Assembly (NCBI RefSeq): GCF_003945345.1
Contig: NZ_AP019308.1
Location: forward strand, 1,736,001-1,800,000
From: Paenibacillus baekrokdamisoli
GTDB taxonomy: Bacteria > Bacillota > Bacilli > Paenibacillales > Paenibacillaceae
Length of the DNA stretch: 64,000 bases
Reading direction: 5' to 3'
The position numbers and the translations under genes are program-made. Each line of letters starts with the position of its first letter. Position 1 is the stretch's first letter. Under the pieces are notes generated by a model, which was not told the origin of the DNA, did not search any database, and was given only the letters and a program-made list of their open reading frames with translations. Below, in pieces: positions 50,850 to 60,600 of this stretch.

Positions 50850-50854
50850 AATGA
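50850..50854. repeat. Target-site duplication, left (AATGA)
   Basis: AATGA directly before the left terminus at 50855; the identical AATGA at 61527-61531 follows the right terminus. Five-base duplications are the rule for Tn7-like transposition. Confidence 0.9.
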
Positions 50855-50967
50855 TGTCCAATGACACAAAACAACCCCCAATTCACTTCCAGAATTTACT
50901 GGACTTATCAGTGAATTGGGGGTATATTTGTGTCAAGAAAAAATGACACAAATATACCCCCGAATTA
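50855..50967. repeat. Left-end TnsB-type binding sites
   Basis: Three sites of the form TGACACAAA-N(2-3)-ACCCCCxAAT: direct at about 50862-50883, inverted at 50914-50935, direct at 50944-50967. The last two make a perfect 18-bp inverted repeat (50918-50935/50944-50961) around AGAAAAAA; the first two make CCCCCAATTCAC/GTGAATTGGGGG (50875-50886/50911-50922). Confidence 0.8.
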
Positions 50968-51059
50968 AGAGTTTGTCACAATACTTACCTCAAATAAGGA
51001 GTTTTCTTACCACTGATCAGCGGCGGCAATGAACGATTTATGAAAAATGAGGTGAAAGC

Positions 51060-51725
51060 GTGTACACACCAATCCCCATGAAGCGCAGCACTCGATACGG
51101 TAATAATTATTGGGAAGCATTCAGCATCAAAATGAACCGCGATGTGCGGTTTTTTAGCGATCTGGAATATGATCATTGGATTCTCGTTGAAGCTGATTCG
51201 GATATTGTTGCCTTCTGTGAACAACCCAAGCGAATACAAGTCGAATGGCAAGGAGACTTAGTAGAATCCATCTTTGACATGTGGATTCAGTGTATGAACG
51301 GAACGGAGTGCTTCTTGGAAGTGAAATATGCTTCTGAACTTGACCCTAAAGACAAAAGATTTTCACCAAGATCTTATAAACAAACGAATGCTCAAGCAAA
51401 ATGGTGCCAAGAAAATGGGTTCAATCATCTCATTCGAACCGATAAAGACATTCGATCCAACTTGATTTATTTGAATAATTTGAAAACTATTATCCCTTAC
51501 ATTCAACAACGCCCTGTTCTTGTGGAAACCGTCCAATATCAAATCATGAAAGTTCTAAGCAAGACCTCCAAAACCACGATAGATGAAATTGAACAAGCGC
51601 TTCCGGTTCTTGGTCGTCAACGGATACGGGAAACTGTGTATCAGCTGATTTATCGGGGAATGATTGACTCTACAATCACTCACAAACCATTAGATTCAAA
51701 AACAGAGGTGTGGAGCAATGCCTAA
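51060..51725 (+). CDS. tnsA: TnsA-like transposon endonuclease
   Basis: 221 residues. TnsA cleaves the 5' ends of the element during cut-and-paste transposition, with TnsB cutting the 3' ends. The nuclease core shows acidic Glu36/Glu44 in LEYDHWILVEADSDIVAFCE, QPKRIQVEW, Asp73 in FDMWIQC and E87-V-K89 in CFLEVKYA, the restriction-enzyme-like E/D/ExK set. The C-terminal ~70 residues form a winged helix (TVQYQIMKVLSKTSKTTIDE, RQRIRETVYQLIYRGMID) for contact with TnsC. GTG 51060 has GAGGTGA 5 bases upstream. It overlaps tnsB by 8 bases. The presence of TnsA points to true cut-and-paste rather than replicative movement. Confidence 0.93.
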   Translation: MYTPIPMKRSTRYGNNYWEAFSIKMNRDVRFFSDLEYDHWILVEADSDIVAFCEQPKRIQVEWQGDLVESIFDMWIQCMNGTECFLEVKYASELDPKDKRFSPRSYKQTNAQAKWCQENGFNHLIRTDKDIRSNLIYLNNLKTIIPYIQQRPVLVETVQYQIMKVLSKTSKTTIDEIEQALPVLGRQRIRETVYQLIYRGMIDSTITHKPLDSKTEVWSNA

Positions 51726-53682
51726 AAAAAGATGGATTGAGAATGAGAAAATTGATCCGGCACATTTAGATACATCACTCTGGCCGATTGTTCATGAAGA
51801 TAAATTGGATTCTAATGACAAAGAGACTTTTTTTGCGAGAAAAAAGGCTATCGACATGTATATGAAGAATGAGCGCCCACTCCATGAAATTAGCGCCGGT
51901 ACACTCATTGACAGGAAAGATATATTGGCATTTGTGAAGAGATGCCTTTCTTACGATAACCAAGGTAGAATCTGGGGTTATAGAGCACTTATTCCCCGGA
52001 AACGATTAAAACAATATGAACGCAAGTCTCTACCTATATTATCAACGCAGGACGAGCTATCCAAAATGACAGGCGCTTTTACATTACTATTAAAGCAGTA
52101 TCCTACCGTTAAAGAAACGATTGACAATTTGTATTTGGGTAGAAATACAAAACGAGAAGTACGATCGCCTAGAATTAGTGTGAAAGATCTACATGTTAAA
52201 TTCTTGGAAGCCTGTACCAAGGCGGGTATTACATCCAGCGAATATCCATTTATAAGTGGAGATTTAGGAAAACGATCGTTATATCGTTATGTTGATATTC
52301 TTGAACAATGGCACTTTGGCGAAGCCGCTAAACGCTACGGTGAGAATGCAAGTCAAAAAGCAAGACATACAGGAATAGGCGCTCCGAATGCCCCTTCGCC
52401 AGTTAGACCTTTGGAACGTGTTCAATTTGACGGACATCGAATAGATTGTTCAATTGCCATTGTGTTCCACACGCCAGAAGGCGACGAAATTGTGGAAGTG
52501 ATGGATCGCCTTTGGTTACTCTGCATCATTGATGTTGCGACAAGAATCATCTTGGGTCACTATCTTAGCTTTAATAAGGAGTATTCCGCTAGCGATGTAC
52601 TGCATTGCATTAAAAAAGCTGTCATGCCCAAGGAAGTGCTTCAATTATCAATCCCAGGATTAACTTATCATCCGAATGGCGGCTTTGCATCAAGGCTGTT
52701 TCCTGAAATGGAATGGGCTTTGTGGGATGAATTTCATCTGGATAATGGAAAATCTAATTTAGCGAATCAAGTCAGAGATCGACTTAAACGAACCATAGGC
52801 TGCGCGGTTAATGCTGGTCCTGTGGCATTGCCAATGAGAAGAGGAATAATTGAAAGGTTCTTCGAAACGTTAGAAGAAAATGGGTTCCATCGTCTCGTAA
52901 ACACAACCGGTAGCAACCCTAGAGATCCACGACGACAAGATCCGGAGAAAAAAGCAGTGAAATATCGAATTACCGCTGAGCACATAGAAGAACTGACAGA
53001 TGTACTCATATCCAACTACAACGGAACGAAACATGAAGGAATAAATCTTTTGACTCCGCTGCAATGTTTAGAACAGCGTTTAAACAGAGGTTTGCTTCCA
53101 CGAGTTATGACTGAGGAAAAAAGACAGGAAATCGCTTTTCTTTCTCTCGCTGCAAATCGAGTTGTTCAAGGAAACATTAGCCAAGGAAAGCGCCCTTTTA
53201 TTTACTACGAGGGGACTGAGTATCGTAACGAAGTATTATCACGAAGTCCTGAACTTATTGGCACCCAATTAGATCTACTGGTGAATATCGACGATCTCCG
53301 AGTAATTAGAGCATTTTTGCCTGATGGCAGTGAGTTTGGCGTACTTACGGCCAATGGAAAATGGGGTATTACGCCGCATTCACTTCAAGTTAGAAAACAA
53401 ATAAACAAATTAAGAAAGTTGAAAATACTGCATTTCACCAATTACGACGATCCAATTGAATGTTATCACAGATATTTGCAAGAACAGGCTAAAACGAGTC
53501 GATCGGATCGTAATCGCTTAGCCGCACTTCAACGAAGTAGAAAAAAGCAGAAAGAAAAAGTGGACTCCAAAGAGATTCTTCCAGATGATACTCAGAGCAA
53601 AAATGTTGTTCCATTAGTTGAAGCATCCACTAAAAAGAGTATGAATATAGATCGAAAACGGTTTAGGACCATTACTTATTAA
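51718..53682 (+). CDS. tnsB: TnsB-like DDE transposase
   Basis: 654 residues, similar in size to Tn7 TnsB. The RNase-H-type catalytic triad is visible as Asp238 (RVQFDGHRID), Asp342 (FHLDNGKSN) and Glu379 (GIIERFFETLEE). N-terminal helix-turn-helix segments (about 1-170) should bind the end sites at 50855-50967 and 61418-61526; the C-terminal tail (after ~560) is Lys/Arg-rich (RSRKKQKEKVDSKE) and in Tn7 contacts TnsC. It belongs to the Mu/Tn7/Tn5053 (rve) superfamily. It overlaps tnsA and is followed 13 bp later by tnsC. Confidence 0.95.
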   Translation: MPKKRWIENEKIDPAHLDTSLWPIVHEDKLDSNDKETFFARKKAIDMYMKNERPLHEISAGTLIDRKDILAFVKRCLSYDNQGRIWGYRALIPRKRLKQYERKSLPILSTQDELSKMTGAFTLLLKQYPTVKETIDNLYLGRNTKREVRSPRISVKDLHVKFLEACTKAGITSSEYPFISGDLGKRSLYRYVDILEQWHFGEAAKRYGENASQKARHTGIGAPNAPSPVRPLERVQFDGHRIDCSIAIVFHTPEGDEIVEVMDRLWLLCIIDVATRIILGHYLSFNKEYSASDVLHCIKKAVMPKEVLQLSIPGLTYHPNGGFASRLFPEMEWALWDEFHLDNGKSNLANQVRDRLKRTIGCAVNAGPVALPMRRGIIERFFETLEENGFHRLVNTTGSNPRDPRRQDPEKKAVKYRITAEHIEELTDVLISNYNGTKHEGINLLTPLQCLEQRLNRGLLPRVMTEEKRQEIAFLSLAANRVVQGNISQGKRPFIYYEGTEYRNEVLSRSPELIGTQLDLLVNIDDLRVIRAFLPDGSEFGVLTANGKWGITPHSLQVRKQINKLRKLKILHFTNYDDPIECYHRYLQEQAKTSRSDRNRLAALQRSRKKQKEKVDSKEILPDDTQSKNVVPLVEASTKKSMNIDRKRFRTITY

Positions 53683-53695
53683 CGGAGGGAGAGTC

Positions 53696-54706
53696 ATGGT
53701 AAATCAACCTAGCCCCATCGAAAATAGTTCTGCCTTGTCACCGCCAAGACCTTATGTGGCTCAAGGTACTCATCCCATTGAGACCGGAAGATACTTGCTG
53801 CCGACGAACGAAATTATTCGTATGTATGATACCGTTGCCCAATGGATCACAAATCGTTCACCCGGCGGGATGATTTATGGCAGACCGAGACTCGGGAAAT
53901 CAAGAGCCATTACGTATCTTTCATACGAACTTCCAAATGAATTCGGTAATCATCTCCCTATATTTACTATGAAATGTCGACAATACAAACAACCGAGTGA
54001 GAGTAGCTTCTTTGAAGATCTATTGAATGATGTGGGGCACGCTTTGCCCTTTAACGGAAAAGCAAATTTAAAAAGAGACCGACTATATCGATACTTTGTA
54101 GAAAAGGCTGAACGCTCAGCTCAAAAACGAATTATATTGTTCATCGATGACGCTCAACGACTCTTTGAAATTCAATATGGCTGGTTGATGGATATTTACA
54201 ACGAACTTGATAGTGCCGGCATTAGCATGACAGTTATTTTGGTTGGACAGGAGGAACTTGTTCATCAACGTAGCGCATTTATTCAAGCCAAGAAAGCTCA
54301 GATAATAGGAAGATTTATGGTTCACGAATACAATTTTAAAGGAATAGTCGACGCTGATGATATGGCTGTTTGTTTGTCCGGTTACGACAATATTTCAGAA
54401 TATCCCGAAAATAGCGGATGGTCCTTTACCCGTTACTTCTTTCCAGATGGGTTTGATCATAATGGATGTCGTCTTGAAAATTGTGCAAAGGATCTATTTA
54501 GCATATTTACAAATCTTCGCAAGGAACACGGACTTACAAGAGCAACCGAAATACCAATGCAATATTTAACGCTAACAGTTGAGAATGCACTTCGTCATTT
54601 TGGAGCTAATGGGGAGGATCTTCAATGGCTGAACAATGAGCAATGGAAATCCTCGATTACTGGCTCTGGTTACATTGAAGCCGAGACATACCACGAAGTG
54701 GTATGA
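53696..54706 (+). CDS. tnsC: TnsC-like AAA+ regulator
   Basis: 336 residues. Walker A is GRPRLGKSRAITYL (about 61-74) and Walker B is IILFIDDAQRLF (about 146-157); sensor and arginine-finger regions follow in VILVGQEELVHQRS and RFMVHEYNFKG. TnsC forms ATP-dependent rings on target DNA, links the target selector (TnsD/TniQ) to the TnsA-TnsB transposase and enforces target immunity. GGAGGGAGAG precedes ATG 53696. Its end overlaps tniQ by 4 bases (ATGA). Confidence 0.94.
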   Translation: MVNQPSPIENSSALSPPRPYVAQGTHPIETGRYLLPTNEIIRMYDTVAQWITNRSPGGMIYGRPRLGKSRAITYLSYELPNEFGNHLPIFTMKCRQYKQPSESSFFEDLLNDVGHALPFNGKANLKRDRLYRYFVEKAERSAQKRIILFIDDAQRLFEIQYGWLMDIYNELDSAGISMTVILVGQEELVHQRSAFIQAKKAQIIGRFMVHEYNFKGIVDADDMAVCLSGYDNISEYPENSGWSFTRYFFPDGFDHNGCRLENCAKDLFSIFTNLRKEHGLTRATEIPMQYLTLTVENALRHFGANGEDLQWLNNEQWKSSITGSGYIEAETYHEVV

Positions 54707-56154
54707 GAAAACTTAAATGTGTTTTTCCTGAGTATAAAGAAATACAGAGGCAATTCACTTGGAATCCGGACTGGATCTCAGATTACGAATCACCTTGGGG
54801 AATTTTCGAAAAATTTAAGTACGCAAATTGCGTTACGGCGAAAGATATTCTGTTCCAATTCGGTAATGAGGAAGTATTAAGTAGAAGATCCATAAGTTAC
54901 AGTCAACAGAATTGCAATCTCATTGATATGCCCCGATTGAACAATGAAAGTATTACAAACATCTTGAAATTAGACGTAAAAGCTAGAAATCAAGAGTTTA
55001 TGGACCTGATGACATTTGTTCCGAGACATCGTCCTTATCAAGATTTTTTTCGCAAACAGCTGACATTCTGCTTAACGTGCATGAAGAACGGCTTTCACAA
55101 CATATTAAACCAATTCTCGTTAATTCATGAATGTCCAATCCATGGAGAACCGTTGTCGGACCGCTGTCCGATATGCGACAAATCTTATCCGTATCGTCTC
55201 GGTGATGACGCGCTAACTGCACCGTTTCAATGTTTCTGTGGCCATCAATATTTAAGCCGCACTTGTAATTATTCAGAGTTATGGGAATCCAAACCTGTAA
55301 TCAAATCAACCGAAGTGACAAATTGGATATCCATGTATTATAAACAAAAGATCAATTTTAATGATCTCATTTTGTCCAGTGAAATTTCGTTTCGCAATTT
55401 ACAAGGCGGTATGGATTTTATTTTGCAGGCAGTCGATCCAAGTTATAAATCAATTCAACCCGAAAAACATTATGTGGTTAAGTCGCCGTCAAAAATCATG
55501 ATTTATGGAAATTATTATAATGAATTCGAATCCATTCGAGAGTCCGGCAGCGACGAGAGATACCTCGGATTTATTGAAAAAATAAACGAACTCATTTATC
55601 AGAGCAATAGAAGCACCTTCTACGCGATTGCTAAACACTTTAGAGCTACAATCCTTCGGGATCATATCGCTTGTGTTAGAAAGTTAGAACTGTTTGATAC
55701 CAAATGCCCTTATGCGTTTGCATATGTAAATTGGAAAAAATTTATCGAAGGACATGCACATACGCGACAGGTAGACAATAAATATCGACCTTCAAAACAA
55801 CAAAGCAAATATGAAATGGAGTTCATTTCTAAACAAGATGATTCTGCATTATGGGATATTGTAACTAAATGGGAATACGGCAAGCTCTATTGGAAGTATA
55901 AACATCTTACTGCAACTACTTGGATTATTAATAGGGTTCTTGCTCATTTTACCCTTAATCATTTTTACAGATGGCTAGAATTTGCTAAAAATAAGGAATC
56001 GCTCGACATGGAGTACAATGATGTTCCATTTCGTTATGAGAACGTTCCATTTTTCTTGATTAAAGTACCAAGTGACAACCAAACGGAACTCGAGTTCCAT
56101 TGGTGGGTTAAGGATCAATCTCAACGTAATCTTGATTTGAAATGCCCGTTCTAA
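54703..56154 (+). CDS. tnsD: TniQ/TnsD-family target selector
   Basis: 483 residues, the length of TnsD (about 500) rather than of short CRISPR-associated TniQ. Zinc-ribbon ligands are clear: FCLTCMKNGFHN (Cys x2), HECPIHGEPLSDRCPICDKS and FQCFCGHQYLSRTC. The C-terminal ~280 residues are the specific DNA-reading part. In Tn7, TnsD binds a fixed chromosomal site, so this protein is expected to recognise the target next to which the element now lies. Starts inside tnsC (ATGA). With no tnsE or CRISPR genes, homing through this protein is the only visible targeting route. Confidence 0.9.
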   Translation: MRKLKCVFPEYKEIQRQFTWNPDWISDYESPWGIFEKFKYANCVTAKDILFQFGNEEVLSRRSISYSQQNCNLIDMPRLNNESITNILKLDVKARNQEFMDLMTFVPRHRPYQDFFRKQLTFCLTCMKNGFHNILNQFSLIHECPIHGEPLSDRCPICDKSYPYRLGDDALTAPFQCFCGHQYLSRTCNYSELWESKPVIKSTEVTNWISMYYKQKINFNDLILSSEISFRNLQGGMDFILQAVDPSYKSIQPEKHYVVKSPSKIMIYGNYYNEFESIRESGSDERYLGFIEKINELIYQSNRSTFYAIAKHFRATILRDHIACVRKLELFDTKCPYAFAYVNWKKFIEGHAHTRQVDNKYRPSKQQSKYEMEFISKQDDSALWDIVTKWEYGKLYWKYKHLTATTWIINRVLAHFTLNHFYRWLEFAKNKESLDMEYNDVPFRYENVPFFLIKVPSDNQTELEFHWWVKDQSQRNLDLKCPF

Positions 56155-56181
56155 AATGCGATTGAGGAAAGGGAGTAGTTT

Positions 56182-58617
56182 ATGAATCCCATTTGTATCC
56201 GTGGTGCAAAGCTGCATAATTTAAAATCTCTTTCTTTAGATATTCCAAAGGGTAAGTTTGTCGTCATAACTGGTGTAAGTGGTTCGGGTAAGTCGACATT
56301 GGCGTTTGATCTCCTATATCAGGAAGGTAGGCGCAGGTACGATCGTGCAGTCGGTTCATCTCATTTATCGGAAACGGACTGTTTCGACGAAATAACGGGT
56401 TTAGTGCCTACCGTAGCAGTAGAACAGAGAATTATTCGGCAGTCTAATCCTCGAAGTCTAGTAGGAACACGTACTCGATTACTCAGTCTTATGCAAATTG
56501 TGTTTTCCATGGCAGGAAGTTATCGCTGTATTTGCGGTGGTGAGACTGATGAGCAAAGGCTCTGTCATGATTGTGGCCTAACGGTAGAACCGTTACCAGC
56601 GGAGCATTTTAATTTTAATTCCCCTTTTGGAATGTGTTTGAGATGTTTCGGTGCAGGACAAGTATCTAGCTTAACGATAGAACAAGCAATGAGCGATCGG
56701 AATTTCGATAAATGGTCTGTTTTACGCGGCACACCCGGCAAGATGAAAGATGGAGTGAAACGACTTGCGAAGGCTTACGATTTCGATCCAAACGGATCTT
56801 ATTTCAACCTGTCTGATAAAGCCCAAGTCGCATATCTAAATGGAGATTTATCTGTAGGATACGAGGGCTTAATGCCTTTTTTACATAGAATCAGCATTGG
56901 GGCAGAGGGGACCGGTTCCTCTGTTTGTCCTTCCTGTCACGGCTCTAGAATTGGGCGAGAAGCCCAAAACGTGACCATTAGAGGATTACATATAAGTGCG
57001 CTAGCAGAGAAAACATTAAAGGAACAGGCGTATTTCTGGGACGATATATCCGAAAGTATACTCGATCTAGAACCTTCTCTCCAAGGCGTTCTAAAGCGAA
57101 TTCAGATGCAGATCAATCATCTATGTGGTGTAGGACTTTCTCATCTCTCACTGTACCGGCGAATGCCGACTTTAAGCGGCGGTGAAATGCAGAGATTATT
57201 CCTCGCTGCACATCTCGAATCGGAACTGGAAGGACTTATTTATGTCTTCGATGAACCTACCGTCGGTTTACATGAGAATGAAAAACAACTGCTGATCAAG
57301 AGGTTGAAAGAATTACAAACTCAAGGAAACAGTGTCATAGTAGTTGAACATGATCTTGGCGTTATTAGTTCTGCTGACTGGATTATTGAGATTGGACCTG
57401 GCGCTGGAGAGGAAGGTGGAAGCATTGTCTATCAAGGGAATTACAAAAGCTATATGAATTGTGTGGATTCCCTAATCGCCCCATTTCTTAGTCGTGCAGA
57501 CAAAGTGACGCGCGAAGGATTTCACAGAGCACGACAAGCTTTTTCTTTTACAGATGCTGTGCCAAGGCTGAAGCTTAAACACGCCACAACCAATAATTTA
57601 AAAGATATTGATGTATCCATTCCTCTAGGTATTATGGTTGGGGTAGCCGGAGTTTCAGGTAGCGGTAAAAGCTCACTTATTTCCTCAACGCTTGTTCCTT
57701 TGCTGGCTAAATCTTATGGCTCTGTTATCGCTGATGTTGATCAGGAAATAGATGCGGAAGATGAACAAGTGATCACAATAGAATCAAAGTCGACTGTTCT
57801 TGAAGGCTCTAGTTTGTTGAACGGGGTATCATTCATCACTCAATCGTCTATCGGGCGATCAAAGACATCTACACCTGCCAGTTATATTGGTATTTGGGAA
57901 AAAATTCGAACACTATTCGCAAATCAGAATAAAGCCAAGGGATTGGGGCTAACCTCTGGGGATTTTTCTTTTAATTCAACTGGCGCTTGCTCTGAATGTC
58001 GTGGAGAAGGGACGATCAAGAAAGAAACACGAGGATTTACTTTTGAATGGCCGTGCCATGCTTGCAATGGAACTCGCTATTGTCCAGAAGTGCTAGATAT
58101 CACAGTTAATGGAAAAAACATTGCAGATACACTAAAAATGTCTGTAACGGAGGCTGCGGATTTTTTTGGTAATGAGTCTGGTATATCTGAACCACTTAGG
58201 TTACTGGAAAAGGTAGGAATGGGATATTTGAAGTTAGGCCAGTCATCTACGACCATTAGCGGTGGAGAAGCTCAACGGATTAAATTGGCTAAGGAGCTAG
58301 GGCGCAGCCGTACTGGTGGAATACTATATATTTTTGATGAACCAACAACTGGACTAAGTTGTGTGGACGTAGAGCGACTTATGGAAGTGCTGAGAAGCCT
58401 TGTTGATCTAGGAAATACGGTGCTGGTTGTTGAACACGACTTGTCAGTTTTATTGGAATGTGATTGGCTCATTGAAATGGGACCGGGTGGTGGAAACGCA
58501 GGTGGATTAGTAATTGCGGAAGGTTCTCCTGAAACACTTGCATTACTACCGAATTCTATTATCGGTTCCTATTTTAGAGGGGGTAGCATTAATGTCGTGG
58601 ACGATCTTGACTCCTGA
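56182..58617 (+). CDS. UvrA-like ABC ATPase (cargo; possible drug-DNA protection protein)
   Basis: 811 residues, versus ~950 for housekeeping UvrA. Two ABC modules: Walker A GVSGSGKSTLAFD (31-43) and GVSGSGKSSLISS (~489-501), signatures LSGGEMQRLF and ISGGEAQRIKLA, Walker B YVFDEPTVGLH and YIFDEPTTGLS. Zinc cysteines: CICGGETDEQRLCHDC, CPSC, and CSECRGEG ... CHACNGTR. The shortened form lacking much of the UvrB-binding region resembles UvrA2/DrrC-type proteins linked to self-resistance against DNA-intercalating drugs. First cargo gene, 27 bp after tniQ; the next gene begins inside its 3' end. Role as resistance cargo is inference. Confidence 0.88.
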   Translation: MNPICIRGAKLHNLKSLSLDIPKGKFVVITGVSGSGKSTLAFDLLYQEGRRRYDRAVGSSHLSETDCFDEITGLVPTVAVEQRIIRQSNPRSLVGTRTRLLSLMQIVFSMAGSYRCICGGETDEQRLCHDCGLTVEPLPAEHFNFNSPFGMCLRCFGAGQVSSLTIEQAMSDRNFDKWSVLRGTPGKMKDGVKRLAKAYDFDPNGSYFNLSDKAQVAYLNGDLSVGYEGLMPFLHRISIGAEGTGSSVCPSCHGSRIGREAQNVTIRGLHISALAEKTLKEQAYFWDDISESILDLEPSLQGVLKRIQMQINHLCGVGLSHLSLYRRMPTLSGGEMQRLFLAAHLESELEGLIYVFDEPTVGLHENEKQLLIKRLKELQTQGNSVIVVEHDLGVISSADWIIEIGPGAGEEGGSIVYQGNYKSYMNCVDSLIAPFLSRADKVTREGFHRARQAFSFTDAVPRLKLKHATTNNLKDIDVSIPLGIMVGVAGVSGSGKSSLISSTLVPLLAKSYGSVIADVDQEIDAEDEQVITIESKSTVLEGSSLLNGVSFITQSSIGRSKTSTPASYIGIWEKIRTLFANQNKAKGLGLTSGDFSFNSTGACSECRGEGTIKKETRGFTFEWPCHACNGTRYCPEVLDITVNGKNIADTLKMSVTEAADFFGNESGISEPLRLLEKVGMGYLKLGQSSTTISGGEAQRIKLAKELGRSRTGGILYIFDEPTTGLSCVDVERLMEVLRSLVDLGNTVLVVEHDLSVLLECDWLIEMGPGGGNAGGLVIAEGSPETLALLPNSIIGSYFRGGSINVVDDLDS

Positions 58618-59527
58618 AGAAGGAGCAATCGATGCTTCGCAATTGGCACTTGCGGATCGCGAGATATTCGTTAAATTCCCTAATGTCTTGAGTATGTTAA
58701 TCGTGCGAGACGGATCTATTGTGTATGAGCGATATTATCGGAATAACGGACCGGATGATGCGTTTCCGGTTATGTCGGTTAATAAAAGCATCTTATCCGC
58801 ATTAATTGGAATCGCACTTAATAAAGGAATATTATCCAGCCTTGATCAATCTGTGTTGGACTTTTTTCCGGAAATGGATACACATGATGTCGATCCTAAC
58901 GTACAAAAATTGAATCTGAGGCATTTGCTTACCATGAGTTCAGGCTTCTATTATCCACGATTAGCTGGAGACTCTCAGCCGATATGGCAGCGAACAATAC
59001 TTAGTCGCAATTGGATTGAATTTAGCCTGAGGTTACCTGTACGGGATGGTATGGGGTTGCAAGTTAACTACAAAAATACAGATGCTCTATTACTAGCAGC
59101 TTGTTTGAGCCGAGCTACCGAAACTACAATAGGAGAATTGGCAGAGGAGTGGTTATTCAAACCTCTTGAATTAAACATTCAGCACTGGGAAGCAGAAGAT
59201 CCTCAAAGGCTTGGCATTGGAGCATTAAGAATGACTGCACGAGATATGGCGACAATTGGCCAGCTTTATTTGCAGAGGGGAGCATGGGGAGAGCAGCAGC
59301 TCATTCCCCAAGAATGGATATCAGCATCCACATGTCCTCAACTGGACAATTACGGCTTCTTGTGGTGGATTGACAAGGACGGCTTTTCTGCATCCGGCGC
59401 TGGCGGTTCATTAATTAGAGTAATCCCTGAACAGCAGATTGTAGTCGTATTTCAAACTAAACATCTCAAGCGCTTTAAGGATCCACGAGATATTGTAGAT
59501 CGCTACGTACTGAAAGCGGTATATTAG
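58592..59527 (+). CDS. Serine hydrolase of the beta-lactamase/PBP (class C-like) family (cargo)
   Basis: 311 residues with the SxxK motif S62-V-N-K65 (PVMSVNKSILSALIG), Y160-K-N162 in NYKNTDALLL, and a late GxG-like stretch (SASGAGGSLIRVIPEQQIVV) in place of KTG. No signal peptide: it starts MSWTILTPEEGAID, so the enzyme is cytosolic and not a classical secreted beta-lactamase. More likely an esterase or amidase acting on a small molecule. ATG 58592 has AGAGGGGG upstream and overlaps the uvrA-like gene by 26 bases, so the two are translationally linked. The pairing may detoxify the same compound; that is inference. Confidence 0.88.
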   Translation: MSWTILTPEEGAIDASQLALADREIFVKFPNVLSMLIVRDGSIVYERYYRNNGPDDAFPVMSVNKSILSALIGIALNKGILSSLDQSVLDFFPEMDTHDVDPNVQKLNLRHLLTMSSGFYYPRLAGDSQPIWQRTILSRNWIEFSLRLPVRDGMGLQVNYKNTDALLLAACLSRATETTIGELAEEWLFKPLELNIQHWEAEDPQRLGIGALRMTARDMATIGQLYLQRGAWGEQQLIPQEWISASTCPQLDNYGFLWWIDKDGFSASGAGGSLIRVIPEQQIVVVFQTKHLKRFKDPRDIVDRYVLKAVY

Positions 59528-59568
59528 TTAACAGGAAATTATTTACCATTTGAAAGGACTGCTGATTT

Positions 59569-60600
59569 GTGTATAGAATTCTTATTGATACTTGTGTTTG
59601 GCTTGATCTCGCGAAGGATTACCATCAACAGACGATATTGGCTGCTCTTGAAGACCTAATTGATCAGGGACTTATAGAATTAATTCTCCCAAAAAATGTA
59701 GTTGATGAATTTGCTCGAAATAAAGATCGTGTTATAGAGCAGAGCACCCGTAGTCTATCCAGTACTTTAAAACGTGTTAAAGAAGTTGTGGAAAAGTTTG
59801 GCGATCCACAACAAAAAAGTAGTGTAATAACACAGCTTAATGATGTTGATCATCGTCTTCCTATTCTGGGAGAGGCTGCAGTAGAAACAATTGACCGAAT
59901 TGAAAAATTGTTTGAAAGATCTACAACTATTGAAATTTCAGATTCTGTGAAGCTCCGGGCAGCGGAAAGAGCTATCGACAAACTCGCTCCCTTTCACAGA
60001 CAACGCAATGGAATAGACGATGCGATTCTTATTGAGGTTTACACGGATATTATTAGAGAAGACGAAGCATCTGATAATCGCTTTGCCTTTATCTCGCATA
60101 ACACTAATGACTTTAGCCACCCAAATGCGAGTAAAAAATTACCTCACCCTGATATTGAATTATGTTTCTCACTAACAAAATCGTATTATTTTATTACTCT
60201 TAGTGAAGCGCTTCAACACATCGAACCAGAACATTTTGATGACTTAATGATTGAACATAATTGGACAGAGGAACCAAGAAGGCTGAAGGAGATCATCGAA
60301 GCTATTGATGAGCTTGTTACAAAGGTTTGGTATAACCGTCATCAGGTGCTTCGAGAAAAGATTGAGGAAGGTACTACTCAAATTGTCGAGAAAGAGACCT
60401 TTCCCATAAAAGATCATGCTACTCGACCAATTCAACGTAATGTATGGGAGAGTGCACTCAGGGCGGCGGCTAAGGTCGAAGAAAGAATTGGCTTAGAACA
60501 CCTTGGTCCCTGGGATGACTTTGAGTGGGGAATGATTAACGGCAAGCTTTCTGCATTACGTTGGGTACTTGGGGATGATTGGGATATGTTGGATACATAA
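59569..60600 (+). CDS. PIN-domain (DUF4935-like) protein (cargo, possible defence gene)
   Basis: 343 residues. The N-terminal ~190 residues are a PIN ribonuclease fold: Asp7 in YRILIDTCVWLDLA, Glu47 in LPKNVVDEFARNK, Asp150-Asp151 in NGIDDAILIE and acidic residues in FISHNTNDFSHP. These match the metal-binding set of DUF4935-type PIN proteins. The C-terminal half is helical and ends in WDDFEWGMINGKLSALRWVL, an ending I associate with proteins of phage-defence neighbourhoods. No antitoxin gene accompanies it, so it may be regulated internally. GTG 59569 follows GAAAGGA. Third cargo gene of the Tn7-like element; RNA cleavage is inferred from the fold. Confidence 0.82.
   Translation: MYRILIDTCVWLDLAKDYHQQTILAALEDLIDQGLIELILPKNVVDEFARNKDRVIEQSTRSLSSTLKRVKEVVEKFGDPQQKSSVITQLNDVDHRLPILGEAAVETIDRIEKLFERSTTIEISDSVKLRAAERAIDKLAPFHRQRNGIDDAILIEVYTDIIREDEASDNRFAFISHNTNDFSHPNASKKLPHPDIELCFSLTKSYYFITLSEALQHIEPEHFDDLMIEHNWTEEPRRLKEIIEAIDELVTKVWYNRHQVLREKIEEGTTQIVEKETFPIKDHATRPIQRNVWESALRAAAKVEERIGLEHLGPWDDFEWGMINGKLSALRWVLGDDWDMLDT

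Noticed and set aside
58592..59527. Secreted beta-lactamase giving drug resistance
   Set aside because: SxxK and YxN motifs are present, but there is no signal peptide and no KTG box, so a classical beta-lactamase is not supported.
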